A stretch of DNA of 64,000 bases from assembly GCA_022447925.1 (NCBI GenBank), contig JAKUTS010000006.1:1-64000 (forward strand). The letters are read 5' to 3'. The translations under genes and the position numbers were made by a program. The notes under the pieces were generated by a model, which was not told where the DNA came from, searched no databases, and saw only the letters and a list, made by a program, of their open reading frames with translations. Positions 48,321 to 57,700 of the stretch are shown here, piece after piece. This DNA comes from SAR202 cluster bacterium (GTDB taxonomy: Bacteria; Chloroflexota; Dehalococcoidia; Lucifugimonadales; UBA2962). Numbering within the stretch: the first letter of the stretch is position 1; the number at the start of each line of letters is the position of its first letter.

Positions 48321-48953
48321 ATGATAAATCCATCTGACTTAAGGGACTTAACACCTAAATTGCCAAAACGCGGTGGTTTCGATACTCCTAAATTAATTGT
48401 ATTAGGAATTGGTAATCCTGAAAACGATTATCATCACACCAGGCATAACGTGGGGTTTTGGGCTGTTAATACAATACTTGATCAGCATCAAGTAACCTTA
48501 AATCGCACAAAAAGATCGTATGATTCCTGGATAGGAAAACTGTACGGAGAAACCATAGTCGTTGGAAAATCTAAAACGTATATGAACGATAGCGGTATGG
48601 CAGCAAGGGCATTACTAAAAGACTACAAGTCATCCGCTGACTCTTTGTTGATCATCTATGATGACATGGACATCGCACCAGGCAATATCAGATTGAAAAA
48701 ACAGGGAGGACCAGGAGGCCATAATGGAATGAAATCTATTTGTGAGCGCCTAGGAACTAACGATTTCCCTAGACTTCGAATTGGTATTGGTCGCCCCTCT
48801 GATAAACAGGATACAATATCTTATGTTTTATCTAGCCCCAATTCAAAGGAAGTAGAGTTAATAACATCAATCTTAGAAAAAATCGATGATGTTTTAAATA
48901 GCATCATATGCGACGGTTTAAATACAACCATGGAATGGGCTAATAGATCTTAA
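48321..48953 (+). CDS. pth: Peptidyl-tRNA hydrolase
   Basis: Pth recycles peptidyl-tRNA. The 210-residue protein has NPENDYHHTRHNVGFWAVN with the catalytic His, KSKTYMNDSG, YDDMDIAPGNIRLKK and GGHNGMKSI. It has about 20 extra residues at the N-terminus (LTPKLPKRGGFDTPK) compared with the usual start at KLIVLGIGNP. No shorter ATG is available, so the extension is probably real. It is the last gene of the fbp run and converges on the kelch genes. Confidence 0.95.
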   Translation: MINPSDLRDLTPKLPKRGGFDTPKLIVLGIGNPENDYHHTRHNVGFWAVNTILDQHQVTLNRTKRSYDSWIGKLYGETIVVGKSKTYMNDSGMAARALLKDYKSSADSLLIIYDDMDIAPGNIRLKKQGGPGGHNGMKSICERLGTNDFPRLRIGIGRPSDKQDTISYVLSSPNSKEVELITSILEKIDDVLNSIICDGLNTTMEWANRS

Positions 48954-48979
48954 TATCAAAAATCAACTAGTGCCCTAGT

Positions 48980-50152
48980 TTAACGACTGAATTTCTCAAC
49001 CTCAGCCAATATCATTTCCTTACCATTGCCGCCTGCTACAAGCACGGTGCCATCATTCAAAACTACTGAGACGTGCCTAAACCGTGGTTCCTCCATGTTG
49101 GCTAAAACAGTCCAACTATCGTTTTCTGGGTTGTATATCTCAGAGGAGCTACGATTACCCATGCCTCCAGCAATGATTACCTTGCCGTCTGCAGTAATGA
49201 CAGCTGTGTGTTGTCCCCGCGGCTCTGATAAATCTGGTGTCCTTGTCCAAGTGTCAGCGGCAGGATCGTATATCTCAGCATTATTCCTCTTTCCGCGGCC
49301 TCCTACAATCAATACTCGGCCGTCTTGCAATAAGGTAGCGGTATGTGAGTGTCTACTTATTGCCATTGGTGCAACTGTTGTCCAAGTCCCTGATACTGAG
49401 TCATAAATTTCAGCTGATTTAAGATATGGGCCATCTTCTTTCCCGCCTCCCGTGATTAAAACCCTACCGTCCTGCATTACAGTCACAGTGTGATTAGCTC
49501 TTTTATCTACCATAGAAGCAACTTCAGTCCAAGTATCACTAGAGGGATCATATATTTCTGCTGTCTTATGCAGGCCATAATTCACGTTGTAGCCCCCAGA
49601 TACCAAAAACCTTCCATCACTCAAAACCGCACCTTTGACTTCATCTCTGGGTTCTAACATAGGTGCTATAGATTCAAATTCTCCTGTTGCAGGATCCCAT
49701 ATCTCCGCATCTGGGTATGCATGGGTAAGAGTACCTCTGCCACCAGCGACTATAACCCTGCCATCAGGCAGAAGACCAGATGCAAAAGCATATCTATGAA
49801 TGGCCATTACTCCAGTAAATTCCCATGTGTCAGTGCCTGGATCATATATCTCTGCAGTGTCAAAAATATATGTATTATGGCTTGTTTTCTCACCGAGTCC
49901 TTTACCTCCCATTACCAATACTTTTCCACCCTCTATCAACAATGCTGAATGTTGTATCCGTGCATTTTTCATATCTGCCACACGAACGAATTCACCAGGC
50001 GGTATTGATTCAATTGAACCAGCTTCATTTGATACTGACTCCTGTTGGCTGTTATCTGTTAAATTTGTCTGATCAGAATTATCAGAAGATCCACAAGAAT
50101 AACTAAAAGCTAAAATAGTGAATAGCATTGTAATTAAAAACATTATTTTCAT
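48980..50152 (-). CDS. Kelch-repeat lipoprotein, second of a tandem pair
   Basis: This 390-residue protein has a lipoprotein signal with lipobox SYSC (Cys at about 20) and a short polar linker. It then has about six kelch blades, each of the type AEIYDP.TDTWT....M...R..H followed by DGRVLVTGG. Six or so blades make a beta-propeller outside the membrane. It lies 28 bases after a closely similar gene and probably shares its transcript. No catalytic residues are seen, so the role (binding, scaffolding or a propeller enzyme) is open. Confidence 0.85.
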   Translation of the reverse strand: MKIMFLITMLFTILAFSYSCGSSDNSDQTNLTDNSQQESVSNEAGSIESIPPGEFVRVADMKNARIQHSALLIEGGKVLVMGGKGLGEKTSHNTYIFDTAEIYDPGTDTWEFTGVMAIHRYAFASGLLPDGRVIVAGGRGTLTHAYPDAEIWDPATGEFESIAPMLEPRDEVKGAVLSDGRFLVSGGYNVNYGLHKTAEIYDPSSDTWTEVASMVDKRANHTVTVMQDGRVLITGGGKEDGPYLKSAEIYDSVSGTWTTVAPMAISRHSHTATLLQDGRVLIVGGRGKRNNAEIYDPAADTWTRTPDLSEPRGQHTAVITADGKVIIAGGMGNRSSSEIYNPENDSWTVLANMEEPRFRHVSVVLNDGTVLVAGGNGKEMILAEVEKFSR

Positions 50153-50180
50153 ATGTCACCTTATCTTTATCTACGGATAC

Positions 50181-51392
50181 CTACGGAGTAAACAATTCAT
50201 TCTCTGCAAGCAAGCCTTCTTTTCCATTTCCACCAATAACTAAAATTTTGCCGCTATCAAGTACAATCATTTGATGCCGATAACGAGTATCGTGCATATC
50301 GAGTGTTCTGGTCCATATGCCTGTACCAGGATCAAATATTTCACCTGAAATTCTTAGACCTATTCCTCCGGTAATCAGAACTCTTCCATCCTGCATTAAT
50401 ACCCCAGAGGCCTCTGAACGTGGTATTTCAGTATTTCCTACCTTAGTCCAAGCATCAGTCAAAGGATTATATACCTCAGAAGTCAACTTTTTACCACGAC
50501 CTCCAACCACTAAAACACTTCCATCCGAAAGTTTTACAGCCGTATGTGACGCTCTTCCAGTAGACATTTCAGCAACAGAAACCCAACTATCAGTTGCAGG
50601 ATCGTATATTTCAGTAGTTTTTTCATAAGGAGGGTCCAACTTTCCACCACCAGTAACTAACACTCTTCCGTCATCGAGTAAAGTTGCTGTGTGCCGAGCT
50701 CTGGCGGCTGACATAGGAGTCGCATCAGACCATTTACCAGTAGACGGATCCCAGAGTTCCACAGATGCCTCCATCGCGTAGTCTCTTTCTTCCCCGCCAA
50801 TAATGATTACACGTCCATCATTTAGAGTTACACATGGCATGTAATCACGTCCTATATTCAAATTACCCGTCTGAGACCATTCTCCAGTCAGAGGATCCCA
50901 TACCTCTGCTGTAGGCATAGCCATATTAAGCTTACCCCGTCCTCCAGCAGCTAAAACTTTTCCGTCCTTCAATAACGAAGCACACAGATCATGGCGTTGA
51001 TCGACCATAGATCCAGTTAATACCCATTCATCTGAATCAGGTGTGTATATTTCCGCTGACTCATAAACAGTGTTATTTAAGTTAGCCCCGGGACCGCGTC
51101 CACCTACTACAAAAACCCGACCATCGGGCAATTTAATTGCGCTGTGTAACTGCCTTGCTGCTTTCATTTCATCAACGAGAGTAAATTCACCTTCTGATCC
51201 CTTTGGAGCAGGTTTTTCACCACTCTGAATAGTAACGGAATCACTTGAGCTTCCCTCATCTGAAGAGTCGGTATTGGAGGAATCTCCTCCACATGCCATG
51301 ATCATAGTTAATAAAACTACAATCCAAACCAAGTTTGTCACAGGGATTAGCTTATATCTTCGATTAAGAAATATTTTTAAAATGATTCTCAT
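50181..51392 (-). CDS. Kelch-repeat lipoprotein, first of a tandem pair
   Basis: This is the paralog of the next gene, 403 residues. The signal peptide runs to the lipobox MACGG, then an acidic Ser-rich linker leads to kelch blades with ESAEIYTPDSDEWV, DGRVLVTGGG and related units. The start at 51392 has GGAG 5 bases upstream; an ATG 18 bases further out has none. The neighbours and the shared architecture suggest duplication. The 205-base gap to gatC carries nothing clear except the gatC promoter candidate. Confidence 0.85.
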   Translation of the reverse strand: MRIILKIFLNRRYKLIPVTNLVWIVVLLTMIMACGGDSSNTDSSDEGSSSDSVTIQSGEKPAPKGSEGEFTLVDEMKAARQLHSAIKLPDGRVFVVGGRGPGANLNNTVYESAEIYTPDSDEWVLTGSMVDQRHDLCASLLKDGKVLAAGGRGKLNMAMPTAEVWDPLTGEWSQTGNLNIGRDYMPCVTLNDGRVIIIGGEERDYAMEASVELWDPSTGKWSDATPMSAARARHTATLLDDGRVLVTGGGKLDPPYEKTTEIYDPATDSWVSVAEMSTGRASHTAVKLSDGSVLVVGGRGKKLTSEVYNPLTDAWTKVGNTEIPRSEASGVLMQDGRVLITGGIGLRISGEIFDPGTGIWTRTLDMHDTRYRHQMIVLDSGKILVIGGNGKEGLLAENELFTP

Positions 51393-51476
51393 TTTTTCTC
51401 CAAGAAACAAAGAGTTGTTTACTAAAATAATTTTTCGCGTATTTAGAGTTTATTTGTTAAATGTAATGTATATAAT

Positions 51477-51505
51477 TTGAATCTACAGGCAAATTACTAA
51501 ATAAT
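51477..51505 (+). promoter_or_regulatory. Possible promoter of gatC-gatA
   Basis: TTGAAT (51477-51482) and AATAAT (51500-51505) are 17 bases apart, 92 bases upstream of gatC. The -10 element is imperfect. Confidence 0.35.
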
Positions 51506-51597
51506 ATCTGTAGGATTTTAACTATAAGGGCAACAGCTTACAAGTTAATGCAAAAAATTAATATCTAAAACTAAAAAGCAATATCGAAATTAAAAAA

Positions 51598-51885
51598 ATG
51601 AATTTATCAAATGATGAAGTGAAGCATATAGCTAGTCTTGCAAAAATTGGAATGTCAGAAGATGAACTAAAGGTAATTGGAACTCAACTGTCACAAATAC
51701 TTGATCAGTTCCGATCACTCAGCTCTTTAAACACTGATGACATTGAAATAACAGCTCATCCAACTAGTATCCACACAGTTTTAAGAAGTGACGAGATAAC
51801 GAACTCTAAAGCCGACAAAGATATGCTAAATAATGTTCCAAGAAAAGAAGGTGATTTTGTTCGGGTAAGGCCGGTATTGGAATAG
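51598..51885 (+). CDS. gatC: Aspartyl/glutamyl-tRNA amidotransferase subunit C
   Basis: GatC stabilises the amidotransferase that converts Glu-tRNA(Gln) or Asp-tRNA(Asn). The 95-residue protein has VKHIASLAKIGMSEDE, LSQILDQFRSL, and ends VPRKEGDFVRVRPVLE, as is typical. It lies one base before gatA. gatB is not in the window, so it must be elsewhere in the genome. Confidence 0.93.
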   Translation: MNLSNDEVKHIASLAKIGMSEDELKVIGTQLSQILDQFRSLSSLNTDDIEITAHPTSIHTVLRSDEITNSKADKDMLNNVPRKEGDFVRVRPVLE

Positions 51886-51886
51886 T

Positions 51887-53356
51887 ATGACTTCCTCTCA
51901 TCCATGGTCTCTAACAATTTCCCAAGCCCATCATCTGTTGGCCAATAAGCAATTGTCTGCAATAGAACTTACCAAATCCGTATTAGAAAGAATAAAGCAT
52001 ACAGATTCTAAACTTAAATCGTTTATAACAGTGACTGAAGAATATGCGCTCCAATCTGCGGCAAAAGCAGACTCAATGATTTCCAATGGCGAACAAACTA
52101 TGCTGACTGGTATCCCTTTTCAAGCTAAAGATAATATCTGTACCAACTCAATTGCTACAACTTGTGCGTCAAAAATGCTCGAAAATTTTGTCCCAAATTA
52201 TGACGCTACTGCCGTAACTAAACTTAAGTCAAAGGGAGCAGTGCTTTTAGGCAAAGGTAATTTAGATGAGTTTGCTATGGGATCTTCAACAGAAAATTCT
52301 GTGTTTTTCCCGACGAAAAACCCTCATGACCTTAATACTGTGCCAGGTGGAAGCAGCGGAGGACCTGCTGCATCAGTGAGTGCAGAACAATGCCTTTTTT
52401 CTATTGGATCAGACACTGGAGGCAGCGTACGGCAACCTGCTTCATTTTGTGGAGTAGTAGGCTTAAAGCCAACCTACGGACGCGTCAGTAGATACGGGCT
52501 AGTTGCATTCGCAAGCTCTTTGGATCAAATAGGTCCATTAACTAAAAATGTACAGGACACAGCTTTTGTACTAGAGGCAATTGCGGGGAAGGATCCGAAA
52601 GATAGTACATCAAACGCAGAAGATGTTCCAGCCTATAGTGACTATTTAGATGGGAATGTAAAGGGTATAAAGATTGGTGTCCCAAAAGAATACTTCATTG
52701 ATGGAATGGAATCAGATGTAGCAAATACCATCAGAACTTCTATAAAAACTATGGAGGAGCTGGGTGCTGAAATATCAGAAGTGTCCCTACCGCATACCTC
52801 ACACGCACTAGCTGTGTATTATATTATTGCTCCAGCTGAAGCATCTTCAAATTTATCTAGGTATGATGGAGTCAAGTTTGGTTACTCTGATTTAGATTCT
52901 ACCGATGTTTGGGATGCGCTAGAAAAAACAAGACAACATGGATTCGGGCCCGAGGTGAAAAGACGCATTTTACTAGGAACCTATGCTTTGTCATCCGGGT
53001 ATTACGATGCTTATTATCTAAAAGCGCAACAGGTTAGATCACTAATCCGACAAGACTTTGTAAAAGTATTTAACGATGTGGATATTGTAATCGCTCCTTC
53101 AACTCCAACAGTGGCTTTCCCGTTAGGAGATAAAATCTCGGATCCAGTACAAATGTACCTCAACGACATATTTACGATCCCAGCTAATATCGCAGGTATC
53201 CCCGCAATCTCAATACCAGCCGGCCTGATAAAAAATATGCCTATCGGAATGCAATTAATGGGGCCTCATCATTCCGAAAAAACTTTATTAAGAGTTGCTT
53301 ATGCCTATGAGCAAGCCTCAAATCATGGCTTTTTAAAACCTTCGATTCAGGAGTAA
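51887..53356 (+). CDS. gatA: Glutamyl-tRNA(Gln) amidotransferase subunit A
   Basis: GatA is the amidase subunit, 489 residues. The Ser-cisSer-Lys triad is visible: Lys in IPFQAKDNI, Ser in PGGSSGGPAA, and the nucleophile Ser in SDTGGSVRQPASFCG. GLKPTYGRVSRYGLVAFASSLDQIGP is a GatA hallmark, separating it from general amidases. gatC precedes it by 1 base. An SDR follows 3 bases on, so the next gene is probably co-transcribed. Confidence 0.95.
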   Translation: MTSSHPWSLTISQAHHLLANKQLSAIELTKSVLERIKHTDSKLKSFITVTEEYALQSAAKADSMISNGEQTMLTGIPFQAKDNICTNSIATTCASKMLENFVPNYDATAVTKLKSKGAVLLGKGNLDEFAMGSSTENSVFFPTKNPHDLNTVPGGSSGGPAASVSAEQCLFSIGSDTGGSVRQPASFCGVVGLKPTYGRVSRYGLVAFASSLDQIGPLTKNVQDTAFVLEAIAGKDPKDSTSNAEDVPAYSDYLDGNVKGIKIGVPKEYFIDGMESDVANTIRTSIKTMEELGAEISEVSLPHTSHALAVYYIIAPAEASSNLSRYDGVKFGYSDLDSTDVWDALEKTRQHGFGPEVKRRILLGTYALSSGYYDAYYLKAQQVRSLIRQDFVKVFNDVDIVIAPSTPTVAFPLGDKISDPVQMYLNDIFTIPANIAGIPAISIPAGLIKNMPIGMQLMGPHHSEKTLLRVAYAYEQASNHGFLKPSIQE

Positions 53357-53359
53357 CTT

Positions 53360-54172
53360 ATGAAAGAACTCGCAAACAAAGTATCAATAGTCACAGGTGC
53401 AGGCCGAATGAGGGGAATAGGAAGAGCTGCCGCTGTACGGTTAGCTGAACTAGGATCTCATGTCGTAGTAACGGGAACTGGCAGAGATCCTAAAACATTC
53501 CCGGATGATGAGCAAAAAGCAAATTGGAAAGACATAGAAAGCACAGCTGAACAGATTCGGGCTCACGGAGTAAAAGCTTTAACATTAGTCGTTGATGTTA
53601 CGGATCAAACACAAGTTGAAAACATGATTAGCAATACTATTTCTGAATTCGGTCGTGTCGATATTCTCATTAACAATGCTGCTGCTCCCATCGGCGCAGA
53701 TCGGGTTCCCATAATTGAAGTTGACCCAGATGTTTTCCAGCGTGTTATTGATATAAAAATACGTGGCACTTACTTATGCACTCAGGCATTTCTGAAGGCG
53801 AATTTGAAACAAGATACAGGGGGTAAAATAGTCAATATTTCCTCAACAGCTGGAAAACGTGGAGTTCCAAATACATTTGCATATAACGCGGCTAATTTTG
53901 CAATAGTTGGCATGACGCAATCAGCAGCTAAAGAACTGGGTGCAAACAACATTAATGTTAATTGCGTTTGCCCTGGCGCTACAGAAACCGCAAGAATGGA
54001 TGAGCTGCAAAAACGCGGCCAAATGGACGTAATTGCAGAGCAAACCCCTATAGGGCGAAATGGAACCGATGAGGAAGTAGGGCATTTAGTCGCACACCTT
54101 TGTACAGAAGCGACCAGCTGGATCACAGGACAATCTATAAATATAAATGGTGGTACTGTAGTAGAACACTAA
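53360..54172 (+). CDS. SDR-family protein with Lys replaced by Asn in the catalytic motif
   Basis: This is an SDR fold of 270 residues with TGAGRMRGIGRAAAVRLAE, DVTDQ, INNAAAP, and the Ser in VNISSTAG. The catalytic YxxxK is YNAAN here (FAYNAANFAIVG), so the Lys that lowers the Tyr pKa is missing. WITGQSININGGTVV closes the fold. Binding of NAD(P) looks intact, so it may be a slow or altered enzyme or a non-catalytic partner. It follows gatA by 3 bases and precedes another SDR. The substrate is unknown. Confidence 0.8.
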   Translation: MKELANKVSIVTGAGRMRGIGRAAAVRLAELGSHVVVTGTGRDPKTFPDDEQKANWKDIESTAEQIRAHGVKALTLVVDVTDQTQVENMISNTISEFGRVDILINNAAAPIGADRVPIIEVDPDVFQRVIDIKIRGTYLCTQAFLKANLKQDTGGKIVNISSTAGKRGVPNTFAYNAANFAIVGMTQSAAKELGANNINVNCVCPGATETARMDELQKRGQMDVIAEQTPIGRNGTDEEVGHLVAHLCTEATSWITGQSININGGTVVEH

Positions 54173-54232
54173 TATCTTTAACGGTCGATCAGTTTCGTTA
54201 ATAAGCATTTTAGGTGAATAAGGAAGACATAT

Positions 54233-55009
54233 ATGGATCTCAAATTAAATGGTAAAAACGCCTTAATTACAGGTGGCAGCAGAGGCTTGGGAAGGCAATG
54301 CGCACTATCACTAGCTACAGAGGGAGTCAATGTCGCGATTTGCGGACGCACTCCTGAGACACTGGAAAACACGAAGGCAGATTTAGAAACTGCTGGAGCA
54401 AAAGTAATAACGATTGCGGGCGATATTTCAGAACCTAACAAAGCTAACGAAATTCATGCAAAAGCTACTTCAGAGTTAGGACATATAGACATTCTGGTAA
54501 ACAATGTTGGTGGTACTCTTTCACGAGAGGACATCTCCGGTACAAATCTAGATGACTTCAGGGGTACTTTCGATATAAACCTATTCGGCGGATATGAGTT
54601 AATGAGATTAGTGATACCACACATGCAAAAACAGTCATGGGGACGAATTATAAATATTGCTTCGATTTGGGGCCGTGAATATGGAGGGAATATATCCTAC
54701 ATGTCAGCCAAGGCGGCTCTTATAGGAGCCACAAAGCATGCTGCTGTTTCGCTTGGGAAATATGGTATTTTGGTGAACAGTATCGCACCTGGATCAATCG
54801 CACATCCACAAGGATCCTGGGAAAGATTTCAAAACAACAATTCACCGGAAGTTGTAGAACAATTTATATCCGACAACCTACCTTTAGGAAAATTTGGATG
54901 GCCTGAACCAGTGGGTGACTTGGTCGCTTTTCTATCCTCAGATAGGGCAGGCACAATAACCGGCACTTGCATTCCAGTTGACGGAGGTCAAGGAATTTCA
55001 ATGATATAA
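54233..55009 (+). CDS. Short-chain dehydrogenase/reductase
   Basis: This is a complete classical SDR of 258 residues. TGGSRGLGRQCALSLA binds the nucleotide, CGRTPE favours NADP(H), NNVGG follows, and the catalytic Ser (IASIWG), Tyr and Lys (YMSAK) are intact. It ends in GTCIPVDGGQG. AAGGAAG lies before the ATG. It resembles 3-oxoacyl-ACP reductase-like enzymes and other SDRs; the substrate cannot be named. It converges on the hydroxyacid dehydrogenase with a 5-base gap. Confidence 0.85.
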   Translation: MDLKLNGKNALITGGSRGLGRQCALSLATEGVNVAICGRTPETLENTKADLETAGAKVITIAGDISEPNKANEIHAKATSELGHIDILVNNVGGTLSREDISGTNLDDFRGTFDINLFGGYELMRLVIPHMQKQSWGRIINIASIWGREYGGNISYMSAKAALIGATKHAAVSLGKYGILVNSIAPGSIAHPQGSWERFQNNNSPEVVEQFISDNLPLGKFGWPEPVGDLVAFLSSDRAGTITGTCIPVDGGQGISMI

Positions 55010-55014
55010 GTTTC

Positions 55015-55995
55015 TTATATCTTTGCTCTCGTTTTACCAACCACCTCTTTGTTATACAAGTTATCAGGCATTTTCCCTGAAAGCACATCAGATATTGAAC
55101 CTGCGGCTCTTGATTGAAGCTCAACTGTAGATTCCGGTGAGTAGAAAGCCACATGCGGTGACACAATGACATTATTCATTTTAAATAGTTTGTTGTTATT
55201 TTCCGGGTGATCTGATTCCAGCACATCAAGTCCTGCCCCAGCAATTTCACCTGATTCTAATGCGCTAATTAAAGCAGCTTCATCGATAAGTGGGCCTCTG
55301 GCACAATTTATAATAAAGCAGTTTTTCTTCATAATGCGAAACTCGTTAACACTAATCATTCCTTTGGTTTCGTTATTTAGAGGAGAGTGAATGGTAACGA
55401 AATCAGATTTTTCCAGTAGGTCTTTTATAGGAACAACATCTATGTCATTATTAATTAAATCAGCTGTGACGAAAGGATCTGTAACTAAAACGTGCATCCC
55501 GAAAGCTTTGGCTTTCTCGGCAACATTACGGCCAATGCGACCAAACCCTATTACACCTATCGTGCTACCTCGCAGCCTATTCATAGGTAAATTTAAATCA
55601 ACTGAGCCCCATCCTTTCATCTTTGTGTTGTAGTCAAAGTTGATCACCTGTCGATTCCAAGCAAGCAAAAATGAAAAAACATGATCCGCAACCTCATCAA
55701 CACAATAATCGGGAACATACGTCACGGCAATGCCTAACTCAGTAGCTTTATTGACAGCAATGTTATCTACTCCCACTCCATATCTTGCAATTACTTTTAG
55801 ATTAATTGCGTTCTCTATAACCTTATCTGTAACTTTTGCAAAGCAGGTCAATATCCCGTCAACATCACCTGCTAGTTCAGTTAAAGTTTCTTCACTTCCA
55901 TCTGGAGCAATAACTAGCTCAACGTCAGTTAGTTCTAGAGCTTTTTTCTCCGGATCTAAATTCGGGAAAACATAATCTGTTATCAAAATTTTCAT
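55015..55995 (-). CDS. D-isomer-specific 2-hydroxyacid dehydrogenase (CtBP/SerA-like)
   Basis: This NAD-dependent dehydrogenase has 326 residues. It opens MKILITDYVFPN, has the Rossmann loop GVIGFGRIGRNVA, and its catalytic set is in NCARGPLIDEAAL (Arg), LDVLESDHPE (Glu) and VSPHVAFYS (His). It may reduce a 2-oxoacid or oxidise a hydroxyacid product. The frame continues upstream to an ATG at 56016, also possible. It is the last gene of the corrinoid methyltransferase run, about 40 bases after the activator. Its link to that pathway is positional only. Confidence 0.85.
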   Translation of the reverse strand: MKILITDYVFPNLDPEKKALELTDVELVIAPDGSEETLTELAGDVDGILTCFAKVTDKVIENAINLKVIARYGVGVDNIAVNKATELGIAVTYVPDYCVDEVADHVFSFLLAWNRQVINFDYNTKMKGWGSVDLNLPMNRLRGSTIGVIGFGRIGRNVAEKAKAFGMHVLVTDPFVTADLINNDIDVVPIKDLLEKSDFVTIHSPLNNETKGMISVNEFRIMKKNCFIINCARGPLIDEAALISALESGEIAGAGLDVLESDHPENNNKLFKMNNVIVSPHVAFYSPESTVELQSRAAGSISDVLSGKMPDNLYNKEVVGKTRAKI

Positions 55996-56035
55996 GCTGT
56001 TACCATCATTTTTCATATTTGCCGCTCTCGCAGAA

Positions 56036-57655
56036 CTACAATTTAAAATCCATCCTTTTGAAATGACAACCCTCAACAAACAGATCGAAGAAATCATCAG
56101 TTGTTTCCAATTCTATATGCTCTACTTTCAAAACCAAGTCTTCGATACGATTCCTTAACTTTCCGGACAATAGCATGATCGTTGCTCCCTCAAGTGACGC
56201 ATTTCCGACCTTTTCAATGTCGTCTAAATCGACATTGGCTAAGAAGCCAATTTCGATAGCATTTTTTGCATTTATATAATTCGCAAAACCTCCAGCAAGA
56301 TAAAATTTCGCGAGCTCTTTAATCGGCTGACCAAATGCACGTAAAACAATCCATTGTCCACAATAATTTGCAGACTTGGCTTGAGCTAGAGCCGATATAT
56401 CCGCTCTAGACAATGTTAACCCTTGTTCACTCGCAAATGTGAATTCATTTTCACCGCTATTAAAAACGCCCAATTCCGTCATTCTTTGTGTTCTTCGTAA
56501 TTCAGCTAGCAGATCGATTAATCCAGAGCCACAAATACCTTCAGGATCAGCATTTCCAATTGTTTCAATTTCTACAGCGCTGTTATTCATCCTCACTGCC
56601 TCAACCGCCCCCTCATACCCAGGCATTCCAAATTTAATTTCTCCACCTTCGAAAGCAGGACCTGCCGGGCATGAAGCTGCCAAAATACGATGTCTGTTGC
56701 CTATAATCACCTCAGTGTTTGTGCCAACATCCACTAACATAACACTTTCGTCAGTCTCATCCATTCCTATAGCCAAAAGATCTGCCGCAACATCAGACCC
56801 AACATGGCTAGCAATTAACGGCCCGCCATAAATGTTTGCTTTCGGAAAAATTCTAATTCCCAAATCATCTGCGATAGCATTTAAGGATGTTGACTTACGT
56901 TCCCCCTGAATAAACTCCATTTCTATTTTAGATTTATATGGTTTTTCGCCTATTGTTTGTACATCAACCCCAAATACTATGTCCCTCATAGTCGAGTTAC
57001 CAACCAATACTGCTTCATAAATCCGTCTTCTATGGACTTTCAGCTTGCGACACATATCACCAATTTCAAAATTAATCGATGAAAGCATAACTTTTCGCAA
57101 TTCCCCATTGTATGGTCCGCCATCGTACGAAATTCGATGCATCACGTCGCTGCCCCCAAACTTTTGTGGGTTTTCAAAGGAAGTTGTGAATACAGTGACC
57201 TGTTTTTCTAAATCTACTAGATTCATTGCTACAGTAGTGGTTCCCAAGTCGATGGCTAATCCATAGATACTTCCCTTGTATTCTTCTAGTCTTTGGTCTC
57301 CATAACATACAAAATCTCCCGATTTACGAGTGATTGGATCAGCAACAATTTTACGTTTAATCGAACTGGTGAGAATTTTAGGTTGGCGTCGTAAAACGGA
57401 AAATTCTAGATTCTCTCCGGCGTCCGAAATCGCCGCCTGGCATGCAAGCCTATATTTATCTTTAAGAAATTTCTCTGATTCTGTTCTATGTGTTAATCCA
57501 TCGGAACCTTGTTTAATTTCAACTATGCACTCATGACACTCACCTGTTCGTCCACAAGAAGTTGGAACTCTTATTTTTAGTTCATCCGCATAATCAAATA
57601 CAGTTTTCCCTTGAAGTAGAGGTATTTGCTTTTTACCATAAATTAGTGGAGACAA
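56036..57655 (-). CDS. RACo-like reductive activator of corrinoid proteins (ASKHA domain)
   Basis: This protein re-reduces inactive Co(II) corrinoid to Co(I) at the cost of ATP. The N-terminus is a ferredoxin-like [2Fe-2S] domain with SCGRTGECHEC plus a further Cys in RLACQAA. From about residue 130 it is an actin-like ATPase (YGLAIDLGTTTVAMNLVDL, VDVGTNTEVIIGN, GNADPEGICGSGL and AGGFANYINAKNA). At 539 residues it is shorter than characterised RACo proteins of about 630, mainly between the ferredoxin and ATPase parts. The start is TTG without a strong ribosome site. It sits beside the corrinoid protein it should serve. Confidence 0.87.
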   Translation of the reverse strand: MSPLIYGKKQIPLLQGKTVFDYADELKIRVPTSCGRTGECHECIVEIKQGSDGLTHRTESEKFLKDKYRLACQAAISDAGENLEFSVLRRQPKILTSSIKRKIVADPITRKSGDFVCYGDQRLEEYKGSIYGLAIDLGTTTVAMNLVDLEKQVTVFTTSFENPQKFGGSDVMHRISYDGGPYNGELRKVMLSSINFEIGDMCRKLKVHRRRIYEAVLVGNSTMRDIVFGVDVQTIGEKPYKSKIEMEFIQGERKSTSLNAIADDLGIRIFPKANIYGGPLIASHVGSDVAADLLAIGMDETDESVMLVDVGTNTEVIIGNRHRILAASCPAGPAFEGGEIKFGMPGYEGAVEAVRMNNSAVEIETIGNADPEGICGSGLIDLLAELRRTQRMTELGVFNSGENEFTFASEQGLTLSRADISALAQAKSANYCGQWIVLRAFGQPIKELAKFYLAGGFANYINAKNAIEIGFLANVDLDDIEKVGNASLEGATIMLLSGKLRNRIEDLVLKVEHIELETTDDFFDLFVEGCHFKRMDFKL

Positions 57656-57700
57656 ATTAACTTATACTCTTGTTTATTACACATATCATGATGTGGCATA

